This document shows, in pieces, positions 1 to 8,051 of a DNA stretch of 36,128 nucleotides. Under the pieces are notes generated by a model. The model did not search any database. It had not been told where the DNA came from and saw only the letters and a program-made list of their open reading frames with translations. Source of the DNA: a virus; IMG/VR virus record IMGVR_UViG_3300032105_000061, positions 1-36,128 of that record; one strand, given 5' to 3'. Position 1 is the first letter of the stretch; every line of letters begins with the position of its first letter. Made by a program: the position numbers and the translations under genes.

Positions 1-52
1 TCGCCCTCGGCCGGCGTCAGGAAAAGCGCGTCGCCCTCGGCCGGCGTCAGGA
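1..52. repeat. Terminal direct repeat, left copy, with 30-bp tandem unit
   Basis: Bases 1-52 are identical to 36077-36128. The stretch is built from a 30-bp unit (starting tcgccctcggccggcgtcag) present almost twice. Read on the minus strand it encodes the decapeptide FLTPAEGDAL in the fibre gene. The identity suggests a closed circle or an assembly overlap of 52 bp, but because the unit is tandem the true copy number is uncertain. Confidence 0.9.
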
Positions 53-3000
53 AAAACCCATCGTAATCGGCCTGCAAAGGAACGACCGCGCCAGTGCGAC
101 CATTGAACGAATCGACAGGGCCGCTGTTGATTACCCATGTGCCATCGCCTTGTAAAACCTTCGCGGCATCTGCGGCAGGGGCATCCGGAACCAGCCCGGC
201 GCTCAGAATGGTATCTACCACGTTATCGCCGAATTTTGGCGAGGTCGGATAAATAAAAATCGAGTCGATGCGCAGCGTGTCCAGCGTGCTCGTCGCGGGC
301 CAGTCGCTGAGAAAGAACCTGTAGAACTGCGACGCGTCCGACTCGGGCACGTGGAAGAACAGCGACACAGTCAGAAACGCCGCAGTGGAGCGCGCTAAGA
401 TTTTCTTTGTGGAGCCGAACTTATTCCGGGTTCCACCCGTCTCGGCGGAGAAGCCCTCGACGCCAATTTCCAGCTCATGCTTGTCGAAGAAGGTATTGGT
501 CTGCGTCTTGTAGGTGATGCGGAACTCATAATTGCCCGCGTTGATTCGGTGTCTGCGCAGGCCGATTAGCGCGGAGCGCGAGCCCGTGCCACCCGACGAG
601 ATTATATCAACGGCATTCGAGCCATTAGTCCCTGCGCCGACGATCAGGGACACGGAGCCGGTCTGCGTCGGGCCGGTGCCCGGCTTAACGTCTGTGGTCC
701 AAAACCCTCCGGCGAAGGCCGCAGCGGACTTGTCGAAGTCCGGATCGATCAGGATATTGGTGGCCGGAGCTCGCGGTGCAGCGGTTGCGGTTGTCGTGCT
801 GGTATCAGGCTCGAACCTGCTGACATTTTTATCAGCACCACGCGTGCGCATCCAATAGAAGCGCCTCCTCGGATTTTCCCTCAATATTTCTCTGTACGGC
901 GGTGCAGCAATCCTACTGATAATTACAGCGGTTGAGCGAACATTAGTATCGCTCGCGTGTATTTCGATTCCCCTAACCAGGGCTGACTCAGGAATCGTAC
1001 ACGACAATTGAACTCCTTCAAACACGGGCGTCGCGATCAATGATATCGGTGGCGGCACTATCTCGTGTTGGTCGTCAGTGGGGGTCACATCACAAGGCAA
1101 GAATGAAATCCGAAAGTTCACGCCCGACTGATCGAACCCACTGATGCGATCAGCCATGAACGGCGCCATGTTTCTCAACGGTGCATTTTGTTGGACAAGA
1201 CTGCGATGCTGACTCGGACCATCCAAAAGCGGTAACGCAAACTGCGCAGGCACATCACCAGTGAGTGCAAAAAAGTGCCCCGCCAAATCAGGGAATGTCT
1301 GCCCGGAACCATCTATCAGCCACAACATTGCACCGGGCGAGCCAGCACCACCAGCACCGCCATAGGTATGAAAGATCGGATTACTTGAGATGAAAAACGT
1401 AGTGGGTTGTATCGAATCAGCCCCGTCCAGACGAATTTCGCCAGCTATGCCGAAGTCTCCACCTCGACAAACAACGCAAAGTGCAGCACCACCAGCACCA
1501 CCAGAACCGCCAGCACTTTTCATGTGCGTACGTCCGGCCAGACCTATTTTTAATCCTGCCCTCTGTCCGAACGCTCCGCCGCCGCCGCGCATATCGGTTG
1601 GTATGCCGATGATCGAACCATTGCCGGCGTCGTCAACCTCAAGGATTAGGTTCGGGAATGAATCGAAACGCCCTTGCGTAAAATATCCCGTAGTCACCCA
1701 CACCCAACTAGGCTCCCCGCCATCGTCGGGCTGCCGGATCAACAAGCCACCGTGCGTCTTGCTATTTCCAATGAATCCCTGTACGCCAAAATTCTCTTTG
1801 TTGCGAAAATAGTAGTGCTCATTTACCAGGAAAGTATCGACGCCCGAAATATGGCCTTGCCCCGTGCCGATGATCGAACCATTGATGGTCAAAAAACCTT
1901 TAACGCGGAGTTGCACATTCTGTTCAATGTTCAGAGTCGTGGTCGAGCTGATCGTAAGCGGCGCAGCGTGATAGAAAATCGCGCCCGCAGCATTCATGTC
2001 GGCATCACCGACCAGAGTGAATGTTCCGGCATTGGTCACATTGCCTGTCATCAATCCCAGCACACCCGACAGCGCAGTGCCTTCCTGTGAATAAAAAGCA
2101 TCGGGTAGACAAATAGTGGCCGTGATCGGTGGAATCTCGTCGGCACGTTCTGAACTGCCGAACAATTTCAGCTTGACGCCTTTGAGCCAATCGACGGTCA
2201 TTCCATGCACGACCATTGTCCGAACCAGGTTGCTCCCGGCCTGGCTGTAATCTCGAATATTCGACAAGTTCACCCGAACGGCATCGCCCACTTCAAGCGG
2301 GTTCATCAGGTGGAAACCATTTATATCCAGGCGTAAGGGAGGCCCTGTATACATATCGCGCAGCGAAGTAAGCAACTGCCGCAAAACCTGTTCGGTAAAT
2401 CGAGTACCGACCAGACCACGGAATGACATTCGCTTTTCGGGAGCCTGTCCGTGTTTCGCAATCGACAGAGAATCAACAATGATGGTCGAGCGAATATATC
2501 GATCACCATTCCAGTTCCAATCGACACGCAGATTGTTTTGCATCGATCCCATATCGTGCCGTAGATTGCCCGATCCAATCACATTGCTGTTGTTGATCTC
2601 GAACTGGTACGGTGAATCGGACAGGGAAGGCACCATGCGTTTCAAGCCGAGCTGACCGTCTGCATAAACGGGCGAGAACAACCCAAGCAGCAAATAAAGT
2701 TCTGTCTCTAAAAACGTCTTGGCATCCTGTTTTTCAATGCCATCGAATCGCAGAATTACCCCAGCCGTGTCGTCGGTCGGCACCCACAGATCGTCGCCAA
2801 TTGCCTTGAAGTCAGCCAATCGAACGAACGCTGTCGGAACGGCAGCGTGCCAACTGCCGGGCAACACATTAGCGGTCCCTTCAATGACCCCGGTCAGGAC
2901 CGCGTAGGCCAGTTTGACAGCCGGTAATTCGAGGTAGACGTACTCCTCCACCTTCGGTCGGCGGTCGCTAGCCGACGCGAGATTGACTTCGACAGCCTGC

Positions 3001-3749
3001 GCAGTGGTCTGCAATGCTCCACGAGTAACATTCGTAAAACTGTTCCCGACAATATCCGCGGTCGGGCAGCTAATGATTTCCTTTGTCGAATCGATCCGAA
3101 TGTAAATTACATCGAGGCCCGGAGCATCCGAATAACTCGTGCCATGCACGTTGCCCTCGAATCCGGACAAATCGAGCACTGGAATAGTGGTCGCTGCTTC
3201 TGCGATCGACGCGGTAAGGTAGGTCTGCGCAAGTTTGAAAATTTGTTTTTTTATGGTCCGCTGAATATCCGTGCACTTGATTGAGTATTTGCCTTCCTTT
3301 GTCTCAACAGCCTGAATGACCTGGGTCTGAAAAAGCACGAAGTTATCGAAGTCGGGATTGTCGCCGGTGCTTGTGCCATCAAGAATACCCGCACCATCCT
3401 GCTCGCTCTTGTAGCCGACAAAGAACTGCACCGTGCGACCACGCAGGCCGATATTGTTTGTTGTTAGCTGGGTTCGAACGACATTGGTAAACGCGTTCGC
3501 AAGGTCAACAATATCGAACGACATTGAGCCGATAGTCGCATTGGCACGATCCGGGTTCAACGTTTGGCTCGTGGCACTGATTTCAACGATCGCGTTCTGT
3601 ATTACGGCAAGCGCAGTCGGCACATTCGCGATATCATCGTGCGAGCTGAGGTGCTGCAACGTGCCATCGAAATCGATGCTGACCACATAGCGCGGCTGTT
3701 TCGAGCCGTCAACATTGTCAGTGGCAAATAGTGTGTTATCAGCTCTCAC
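1..3749 (-). CDS. Tail tip hub/fibre protein, N-terminal part (continues across the window junction)
   Basis: A single open frame begins at GTG 3747-3749 and runs without a stop to base 1. It continues in the same frame from the window end to the stop at 35233, about 1530 residues in all. GTG is the first possible start, because an in-frame stop lies at 3753-3755. The N-terminal ~500 residues resemble baseplate-hub or tail-tip proteins. Residues ~560-700 look like a beta-helix start. Two glycine-rich clusters (near 1345-1370 and 1475-1515) recall adhesin-type glycine-rich domains. A jelly-roll-like carbohydrate-binding module lies near residues 1000-1180, followed by a fibre motif FNGRTGAVV near 90-115. 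The start overlaps the upstream minor tail gene by 11 nt. It probably contacts the host receptor. The frame is certain; domain names rest on resemblance. Confidence 0.85.
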   Translation of the reverse strand, partial: MRADNTLFATDNVDGSKQPRYVVSIDFDGTLQHLSSHDDIANVPTALAVIQNAIVEISATSQTLNPDRANATIGSMSFDIVDLANAFTNVVRTQLTTNNIGLRGRTVQFFVGYKSEQDGAGILDGTSTGDNPDFDNFVLFQTQVIQAVETKEGKYSIKCTDIQRTIKKQIFKLAQTYLTASIAEAATTIPVLDLSGFEGNVHGTSYSDAPGLDVIYIRIDSTKEIISCPTADIVGNSFTNVTRGALQTTAQAVEVNLASASDRRPKVEEYVYLELPAVKLAYAVLTGVIEGTANVLPGSWHAAVPTAFVRLADFKAIGDDLWVPTDDTAGVILRFDGIEKQDAKTFLETELYLLLGLFSPVYADGQLGLKRMVPSLSDSPYQFEINNSNVIGSGNLRHDMGSMQNNLRVDWNWNGDRYIRSTIIVDSLSIAKHGQAPEKRMSFRGLVGTRFTEQVLRQLLTSLRDMYTGPPLRLDINGFHLMNPLEVGDAVRVNLSNIRDYSQAGSNLVRTMVVHGMTVDWLKGVKLKLFGSSERADEIPPITATICLPDAFYSQEGTALSGVLGLMTGNVTNAGTFTLVGDADMNAAGAIFYHAAPLTISSTTTLNIEQNVQLRVKGFLTINGSIIGTGQGHISGVDTFLVNEHYYFRNKENFGVQGFIGNSKTHGGLLIRQPDDGGEPSWVWVTTGYFTQGRFDSFPNLILEVDDAGNGSIIGIPTDMRGGGGAFGQRAGLKIGLAGRTHMKSAGGSGGAGGAALCVVCRGGDFGIAGEIRLDGADSIQPTTFFISSNPIFHTYGGAGGAGSPGAMLWLIDGSGQTFPDLAGHFFALTGDVPAQFALPLLDGPSQHRSLVQQNAPLRNMAPFMADRISGFDQSGVNFRISFLPCDVTPTDDQHEIVPPPISLIATPVFEGVQLSCTIPESALVRGIEIHASDTNVRSTAVIISRIAAPPYREILRENPRRRFYWMRTRGADKNVSRFEPDTSTTTATAAPRAPATNILIDPDFDKSAAAFAGGFWTTDVKPGTGPTQTGSVSLIVGAGTNGSNAVDIISSGGTGSRSALIGLRRHRINAGNYEFRITYKTQTNTFFDKHELEIGVEGFSAETGGTRNKFGSTKKILARSTAAFLTVSLFFHVPESDASQFYRFFLSDWPATSTLDTLRIDSIFIYPTSPKFGDNVVDTILSAGLVPDAPAADAAKVLQGDGTWVINSGPVDSFNGRTGAVVPLQADYDGFFLTPAEGDALFLTPAEG

Positions 3750-4140
3750 GGATCACGAATGCGTAGCGGTGAAATTTCTTGGCCTGTTCGGATTCCGGAT
3801 ATGATTTCGACACCATCAAACAAGAAACAGGATTGTCGGGCACAGCGATCGAGCCGTACCGATCAAACGTAAACAGTTCGGCATTCTCGACCGATGCCAT
3901 AAACTCAAGCAGTCGCGCCTCGTCCAGGTTACGCGGTTCAATCGATTGCGACTGACAGGAATAATGCTTCTCGCTTCGCAGCAATATCGATTCGACCGAA
4001 CCACTGAGCGATGTATTTTGTCGTACCTGCGCACGTCGCGTCAGTCGCCTTGACAGTAACCGAAAGTCACGAGTGACCAGCTCAAGGTTCGATGTTCCGG
4101 GCGACAATTCTCGCCTCGCTGTGTAAATAAAAATGCTCAT
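3739..4140 (-). CDS. Minor tail protein downstream of tape measure
   Basis: A 133-residue protein. The ATG at 4138-4140 overlaps the tape-measure stop (ATGA), and the stop overlaps the GTG of the hub/fibre gene, so the three genes are translationally coupled. It has no signal peptide or TM segment and is mixed alpha/beta by composition. Position between the tape measure and the tip protein is where lambda-like phages carry distal or minor tail proteins (gpM/gpL zone). I recognise no motif. A role in tail-tip assembly is inferred from position only. Confidence 0.7.
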   Translation of the reverse strand: MSIFIYTARRELSPGTSNLELVTRDFRLLSRRLTRRAQVRQNTSLSGSVESILLRSEKHYSCQSQSIEPRNLDEARLLEFMASVENAELFTFDRYGSIAVPDNPVSCLMVSKSYPESEQAKKFHRYAFVIRES

Positions 4141-5981
4141 CCGTTTACCCCCGCGAGTAATTCTGCATTGCGTCCCTGTCCAGAGACAATAATGACGTCG
4201 CGATTTTCCGATGCCTCGCGCAGCGCATCAGCCAATGCGTCGATAGCATCCGGTGTGATGCCGAACAGATTCGGGAATATCAACTGCACGACTCCTTGCT
4301 GTTGTACTGCCGCGCCGCCAGAGTCAGGGGCAGGGTCATTCGCCGCGTCAGAGCCGCTGAAGTCTCCTGTACCGAATCCTCCACCTCCGCCCAATCCACC
4401 CAGACCACCGCCACCGCCAACACCGCCAACGCCCGTTAGCGCAGTCGCGGCAATCAACCCGGCTTGTGCAGCGCCAAAGGCAATAATGGCAGCCGCAGCA
4501 GGAGGTCCGGCAATCGGACCGAGGTCTGCCAGTGCTTTCATCGAAGCCGCCGCCGTGTTTTGAATCACCCTGGCAATCGCAAGGCCCTTTTCGACAAGGA
4601 ACAGTGCGCGAGCGACGGTTTTATTTTTTCCTACCAACACCTGCAAGATTTGTATACTGGCCTGCGCGGTGGCCTGTCGCAACTGTATTGTTTGTTGCGC
4701 GGCTCGCTCTTCTAATTTCCTTTGCGCATTCAATGCGACTCGTTGTTCACGGGCCTCGTCGGCCAAGATTTTTTTCAGTTCTTTCGCGCGATCAAGCTGC
4801 AATCGAATGAAGTCTTTGTTTGCCTGTTCTTCGTTTTTTATCCGCATAAGGAGGCGCTCAGCGTCGGCTGTCTGCTCTATTTCCTGCGCCTTTATTCGGG
4901 CTTCCTCGGTTTGCGCGGCTTTCATATCCGCGATTTTTTTCTCCGCAGCCAGAATAACTTGCGCGCGGCGATCCTGCTCAACCTGAACTTCAACCAGACG
5001 CGCTTCGGCGGCTTCTTTTTCACGTAGTAGTAATGCCTCCTCCCGTTTTATTATGCCCACGAATGGCGATCCGACGTTCGCTATGATTATTCCCTGCCTC
5101 GCGATTTTGCGAATCTTTTCAAGCGCATCTTCGAGGTCAGCAATCTCGTCCAGTTGCACTTCAACGCGCACGGCAAGTTCGATGCCGCTCAAACCGCGAA
5201 CATCATTTTCCACAAGCCCAAGCTGCTCGAACAGCAGCGCCATCGCAGGAATGAAATCACGACGCAAAGTAACAACAAAATTAGTAAGCCCCTCATTGGC
5301 ATCTTTCATGCCCGGAGCGAATCGCCGCGCCAGATCGAAACTAAGCCCTTTCACTGATTCCTGTAAGTCGGTGAATGCATCGTTGGCTTCCTCGATGCTG
5401 GCCGCATCAACAGCCGATATTGCAGTGCCGAATCGTTTTGTCTTTTCCTCTGCTTCCTCGAAACCCGCAGCTCCTGCCTCCAATGTGCGCAGCAACGCAG
5501 CGCCCCGACCGCCGAACAACTCGTATGCCGCGAGCACTTTTTCAGATTGCGTGTTGAGGCCTTTCATGGCCTCGGCGATCTGCAGGAATTGTTCATCCGG
5601 GCTCGTCCTCGAAAGCGCCACCGCTTCTAAGCCGAGTTTTTTCAGGGTGTCAGTGGCAAGCCCGGTTCCTTCTGCGGCTTCCGCCACGACTCGCGTGACA
5701 TTGATCAGCGACTTTTCGAGAGTCTTCTGCTCGATTCCGGTTTTCGCGGCAACCAATTTGAAGGCAGCAAGTTTTTCGGTGGTAATTCCGAGCAATCGAG
5801 ACTGTTTCGCAAGGGCATCGATTTGTTGCAGGCCCTGACGAGTGAGTAAGGCAATTCCAGCCGCTGCGGCAGCCAGGCCAACAGTGGCGAATCGTCCGAG
5901 TTTTTGATTGACCTGGGTGAACGCGCGCTTCGTGCGATCCTGCGCCGTTAAGACTATTTCTGCTTGGTTGCGTCGAGCCAT
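4137..5981 (-). CDS. Tail tape measure protein
   Basis: A 614-residue protein with the classical tape-measure profile: a basic N terminus, a hydrophobic Ala/Gly-rich segment (about residues 33-47), long helical and coiled-coil stretches rich in Ala, Glu, Lys and Arg (about 70-450), a hydrophobic region near 480-530, then a Gly-rich low-complexity segment (VGGGGGLGGLGGGGGF). It sets tail length. At about 1.5 angstrom per residue it predicts a tail near 90 nm, short for a siphovirus. Its ATG lies inside the +1 extension frame of the tail assembly chaperone, the usual arrangement for frameshifted chaperone genes. It ends ATGA-coupled to the minor tail gene. Confidence 0.9.
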   Translation of the reverse strand: MARRNQAEIVLTAQDRTKRAFTQVNQKLGRFATVGLAAAAAGIALLTRQGLQQIDALAKQSRLLGITTEKLAAFKLVAAKTGIEQKTLEKSLINVTRVVAEAAEGTGLATDTLKKLGLEAVALSRTSPDEQFLQIAEAMKGLNTQSEKVLAAYELFGGRGAALLRTLEAGAAGFEEAEEKTKRFGTAISAVDAASIEEANDAFTDLQESVKGLSFDLARRFAPGMKDANEGLTNFVVTLRRDFIPAMALLFEQLGLVENDVRGLSGIELAVRVEVQLDEIADLEDALEKIRKIARQGIIIANVGSPFVGIIKREEALLLREKEAAEARLVEVQVEQDRRAQVILAAEKKIADMKAAQTEEARIKAQEIEQTADAERLLMRIKNEEQANKDFIRLQLDRAKELKKILADEAREQRVALNAQRKLEERAAQQTIQLRQATAQASIQILQVLVGKNKTVARALFLVEKGLAIARVIQNTAAASMKALADLGPIAGPPAAAAIIAFGAAQAGLIAATALTGVGGVGGGGGLGGLGGGGGFGTGDFSGSDAANDPAPDSGGAAVQQQGVVQLIFPNLFGITPDAIDALADALREASENRDVIIVSGQGRNAELLAGVNG

Positions 5982-6500
5982 TTTTTGTGCACCGCGTATG
6001 GCGATTCGCCTTTGATTGCGAAGTATGCCATCCAGGCGCGAAATTCGGTAGCAGTCAGCCTACGAACGTAATCGAGCGATCGGCCCAGCTTTTCGGCGCA
6101 CCAGTGCTGAGCGAACAGCTCCGGGTTATCCCTTATTTTTTTTTAGTTCCTCGGTGAAGGTCGAATTTTCCCCGTTCAGCGCAACAAGTACTCGCCCGAT
6201 TATGTCGGACGGCTCATTGAGTAGCGCCGGTTTATCCAGCAGAGTGAAGAAGTGGTCGCCCTTTCCGTCGAGGCATTGCCGAATAATCTGCATGACATTC
6301 TGCTCGGCGTTGCTCTGGTACACGTTGTCCAGCGATATCACATCGTTAACGGTCAACGGATAGGCATACAGTAGTAGCGGTTTGCTTTGTGTGCCCCATT
6401 CCGGCACTTTGATAACGCGCACCTTTTTGTGTGCCTGGCGTTTCGCGTGTATTTTCCCGAACGCTGTTTCGTCCGGGTGAACGGGTTTCTCGTCAGTCAT
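5954..6500 (-). CDS. Tail assembly chaperone, frameshifted long form (gpGT-like)
   Basis: A +1 (equivalently -2) shift on the nine-A run at 6136-6144 opens a 60-codon extension ending at TAG 5954-5956. The extension starts IRDNPELFAQHWCAEKLGRS and contains an EFRAWMAYFAIKGE segment like the second part of other chaperone pairs. Its frame has a stop at 6143-6145 just before the A run and no ATG until well inside, so it can hardly be made except by slippage. It overlaps the tape-measure start. A -1 shift would hit TAA at once. The direction recalls the -2 shift reported for Mu-type phages rather than lambda's -1. Slippage could be ribosomal or by RNA polymerase. Confidence 0.75.
6126..6500 (-). 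CDS. Tail assembly chaperone, short form (gpG-like)
   Basis: A 124-residue protein started at ATG 6498-6500 behind a GAGGTGGGACC Shine-Dalgarno; the longer upstream reading has no ribosome site. The motif VPEWG near residue 35, followed by an alpha-helical acidic domain, resembles tail assembly chaperones that coat the tape measure. It lies between the tail tube and the tape measure. The last codons read CTA AAA AAA AAT AAG GGA TAA, so the frame ends just after a run of nine A where a frameshift can extend the protein. Confidence 0.85.
   Translation of the reverse strand: MTDEKPVHPDETAFGKIHAKRQAHKKVRVIKVPEWGTQSKPLLLYAYPLTVNDVISLDNVYQSNAEQNVMQIIRQCLDGKGDHFFTLLDKPALLNEPSDIIGRVLVALNGENSTFTEELKKNKG
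6136..6144 (-). promoter_or_regulatory. Slippery A9 tract for +1/-2 frameshift
   Basis: On the minus strand the sequence reads ct, nine A, taagg. The zero frame ends 12 nt later. The +1/-2 frame continues for 60 codons. Equally long A runs occur in the terL gene (13707-13715) and in the lipoprotein region (19214-19222), so the run alone is not proof; the open extension is the stronger evidence. Confidence 0.7.
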
Positions 6501-6615
6501 GGTCCCACCTCTGTTCCTCAATCTGGCCCCGCTCCGGGCTGATCTTCTATCGATGCACCGATAGCAACTCAGTGACATCGCCCCGCACCGGGGCGCTGCT
6601 CTGATGTATTAGATA

Positions 6616-7008
6616 TTACGGCACAAGGTCGCGAACAACCGCGCCGGTTGAAATTCCATAATTGAACGATTGCGGCAAAATTTCGTCAATCGCACCCGAT
6701 GTACTTCGACCTGTAATCTGCACCGTCAGGGTGATTCGCGGGTTGGCTGTCGTGTTTCCTTTCGGGAACAGAATCAGCACTCCGGTCGCGGCAGCATCCA
6801 TTGATTCCTGTACCGAATCAGCCTCATCGTAATGAACCTCGATGGTTCCGGTCGCGCCGGGCAATCCGGCTTTCGCGGTCCGGTTTGTGTCACCCATTGC
6901 CGTATCGTCGAGCTGTTCGGCACTTTCCTCAAGCGACCACGACTTCAATTCGGTGATATTCGGTCCGCCGAAACTAAGTTGCCCGGAATTGCCTGTCGCT
7001 GTAGTCAT
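6616..7008 (-). CDS. Major tail tube protein
   Basis: A 130-residue, mostly beta protein of the gpV-like tail tube type: an N-terminal segment with SFGGPNITELKSWSLEES, a central acidic strand (EVHYDEADSV), and conserved strand spacing through ITLTVQITGRST. The Shine-Dalgarno GAGGA lies 6 nt before ATG 7006-7008. It sits between the tail terminator and the chaperone, the standard order. It is expected to polymerise as hexameric rings around the tape measure. No extra Ig-like C-terminal domain is visible; the length is at the short end for the family. Confidence 0.82.
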   Translation of the reverse strand: MTTATGNSGQLSFGGPNITELKSWSLEESAEQLDDTAMGDTNRTAKAGLPGATGTIEVHYDEADSVQESMDAAATGVLILFPKGNTTANPRITLTVQITGRSTSGAIDEILPQSFNYGISTGAVVRDLVP

Positions 7009-7020
7009 GTTCGTTCCTCG

Positions 7021-7467
7021 TTATCGAGCGATGTCGGGTGTCCCGGCCCGCGTTCGGTAAGTGTACTGAAATTCCATTTCGATTGCACCGTGTGGCTGGT
7101 CGGCGTCCTCTCCGGTCAGTGTTGTCGTTGTCCGTTGAATGCCGTGGTAGATTTTAGCCAAATTCCCGGCTTCTGCAAGCCCATCAACTGCAATTTCAAC
7201 TTCCAGCGCAATCTCGTCCAGCTCATCCTCGATTCGATCACTGATGGCAACAAGCCCATGCACAACCAGCACAAGGTCGCGCATCGATTCGTTTGGTGAT
7301 TCCTCGCGCGCAGAATCCTCCTGCGGCGTATAGACGCACAGCCCCGGCAACTGCGCTTTAGCCAGCGGATACACGCGGCCCTCATACACCCGATTACCAG
7401 TAGTCGCAAGCCCCTGTAACTCAGCGAGCACAGCCTTTCGAATCTGTTGTCGAACGTGTTTAGCCAT
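7021..7467 (-). CDS. Tail terminator protein (gpU-like)
   Basis: A 148-residue protein. The start MAKHVRQQIRKAVLAELQGL, a LPGLCVYTP strand and a central acidic helix (ISDRIEDELDEIALEVEIAV) match the gpU/minor-tail-U type, which caps the tail tube and joins it to the head. The ATG overlaps the end of the head-tail joining gene by 8 nt, and the tail tube gene follows 12 nt later. Position and length fit the family. Confidence 0.75.
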   Translation of the reverse strand: MAKHVRQQIRKAVLAELQGLATTGNRVYEGRVYPLAKAQLPGLCVYTPQEDSAREESPNESMRDLVLVVHGLVAISDRIEDELDEIALEVEIAVDGLAEAGNLAKIYHGIQRTTTTLTGEDADQPHGAIEMEFQYTYRTRAGTPDIAR

Positions 7468-7771
7468 TGGCTTGCAATGTCAGCGTCGTCATTCCGAATC
7501 CGTCCGGTTCATTCGTGACCAGCGTGCCCGAAAACACCGTGCCATCCTGGCGCACGATATCGATTGGCTCGCCTTCCGCAACGTCCGCTGGAATCCTGAC
7601 GGCCTGGCACATAAATACCGGGTCGGTGGTTTGCATCGGGACGGGTCCGACGCCCTCGACAAACTCGGTCCGTTCATCGAACTGGCCGGCCACGTCAACA
7701 CCACGGATGGTCGCGGTTTCCGCATCATCGAAAAACGACGCGCGGTCAGCTTCGGATTCGATTGGCGGCAT
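7460..7771 (-). CDS. Head-tail joining protein (gpFII-like)
   Basis: A 103-residue protein, mostly beta, of the small head-tail joining type: an N-terminal FFDDAETATIRGVDVAGQFD motif, a middle region with VRIPADVAEGEP, and a closing strand FGMTTLTLQANG. Proteins of this family form the ring below the portal to which the tail attaches. It lies between the capsid genes and the tail terminator, and overlaps the latter. The ribosome site is weak, so translational coupling from upstream is likely. Confidence 0.72.
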   Translation of the reverse strand: MPPIESEADRASFFDDAETATIRGVDVAGQFDERTEFVEGVGPVPMQTTDPVFMCQAVRIPADVAEGEPIDIVRQDGTVFSGTLVTNEPDGFGMTTLTLQANG

Positions 7772-7783
7772 GGCTACTTCGTG

Positions 7784-7972
7784 TTAGACGCTTTCCGCTA
7801 CCTTCGGCTTGCCGGTCTTTTGATTCCAGTTGCGATCCTTGCAGCGTTTTTCCCATGCTTTAACTTCCTCTGCATCCGGCTTGTAACCCGGCTTCTGCCA
7901 TCGACCACAAACGCGAATCATCGGCAGTCGTACCGACTGCTTCGGTGATTTCTCTTTTGCTTTATCAGCCAT
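7784..7972 (-). CDS. Small hypothetical protein between capsid and head-tail joining genes
   Basis: A 62-residue, Lys-rich protein started at ATG 7970-7972 behind AGGTGGAGAA. A longer reading of the frame would start inside the capsid gene and has no ribosome site. The core VCGRWQKPGYKPDAEEVKAWEKRC contains two Cys and conserved-looking aromatic and proline residues. Position is that of gpFI-like or other head accessory genes, but I do not recognise the family. It lies just after a perfect hairpin (7994-8018). Confidence 0.6.
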   Translation of the reverse strand: MADKAKEKSPKQSVRLPMIRVCGRWQKPGYKPDAEEVKAWEKRCKDRNWNQKTGKPKVAESV

Positions 7973-7993
7973 TTCTCCACCTTTGTTGGAAAT

Positions 7994-8018
7994 GGGGCGG
8001 GCAAGTAATGCCCGCCCC
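7994..8018 (-). promoter_or_regulatory. Perfect 10-bp hairpin downstream of the capsid gene
   Basis: The arms ggggcgggca and tgcccgcccc pair perfectly around a 5-nt loop. No T-run follows on either strand, so it is not a classical intrinsic terminator. It lies 34 nt after the capsid stop and before the next ribosome site. It may protect the 3' end of capsid mRNA or act as a partial attenuator that favours capsid over downstream genes. Confidence 0.7.
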
Positions 8019-8051
8019 GTTGTCGTACTCAGAACCATCGGCCCGCGGTTA

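Noticed and set aside
1-60. CRISPR-like array at the window ends
   Set aside because: The 30-bp units are directly adjacent without spacers and in frame in a fibre gene; a coding tandem repeat, not CRISPR.
5053-5838. Long plus-strand ORF of 261 codons
   Set aside because: It mirrors the tape-measure gene in another frame, is Ser/Pro/Ala-rich without a motif and has no ribosome site. A shadow of the minus-strand gene.
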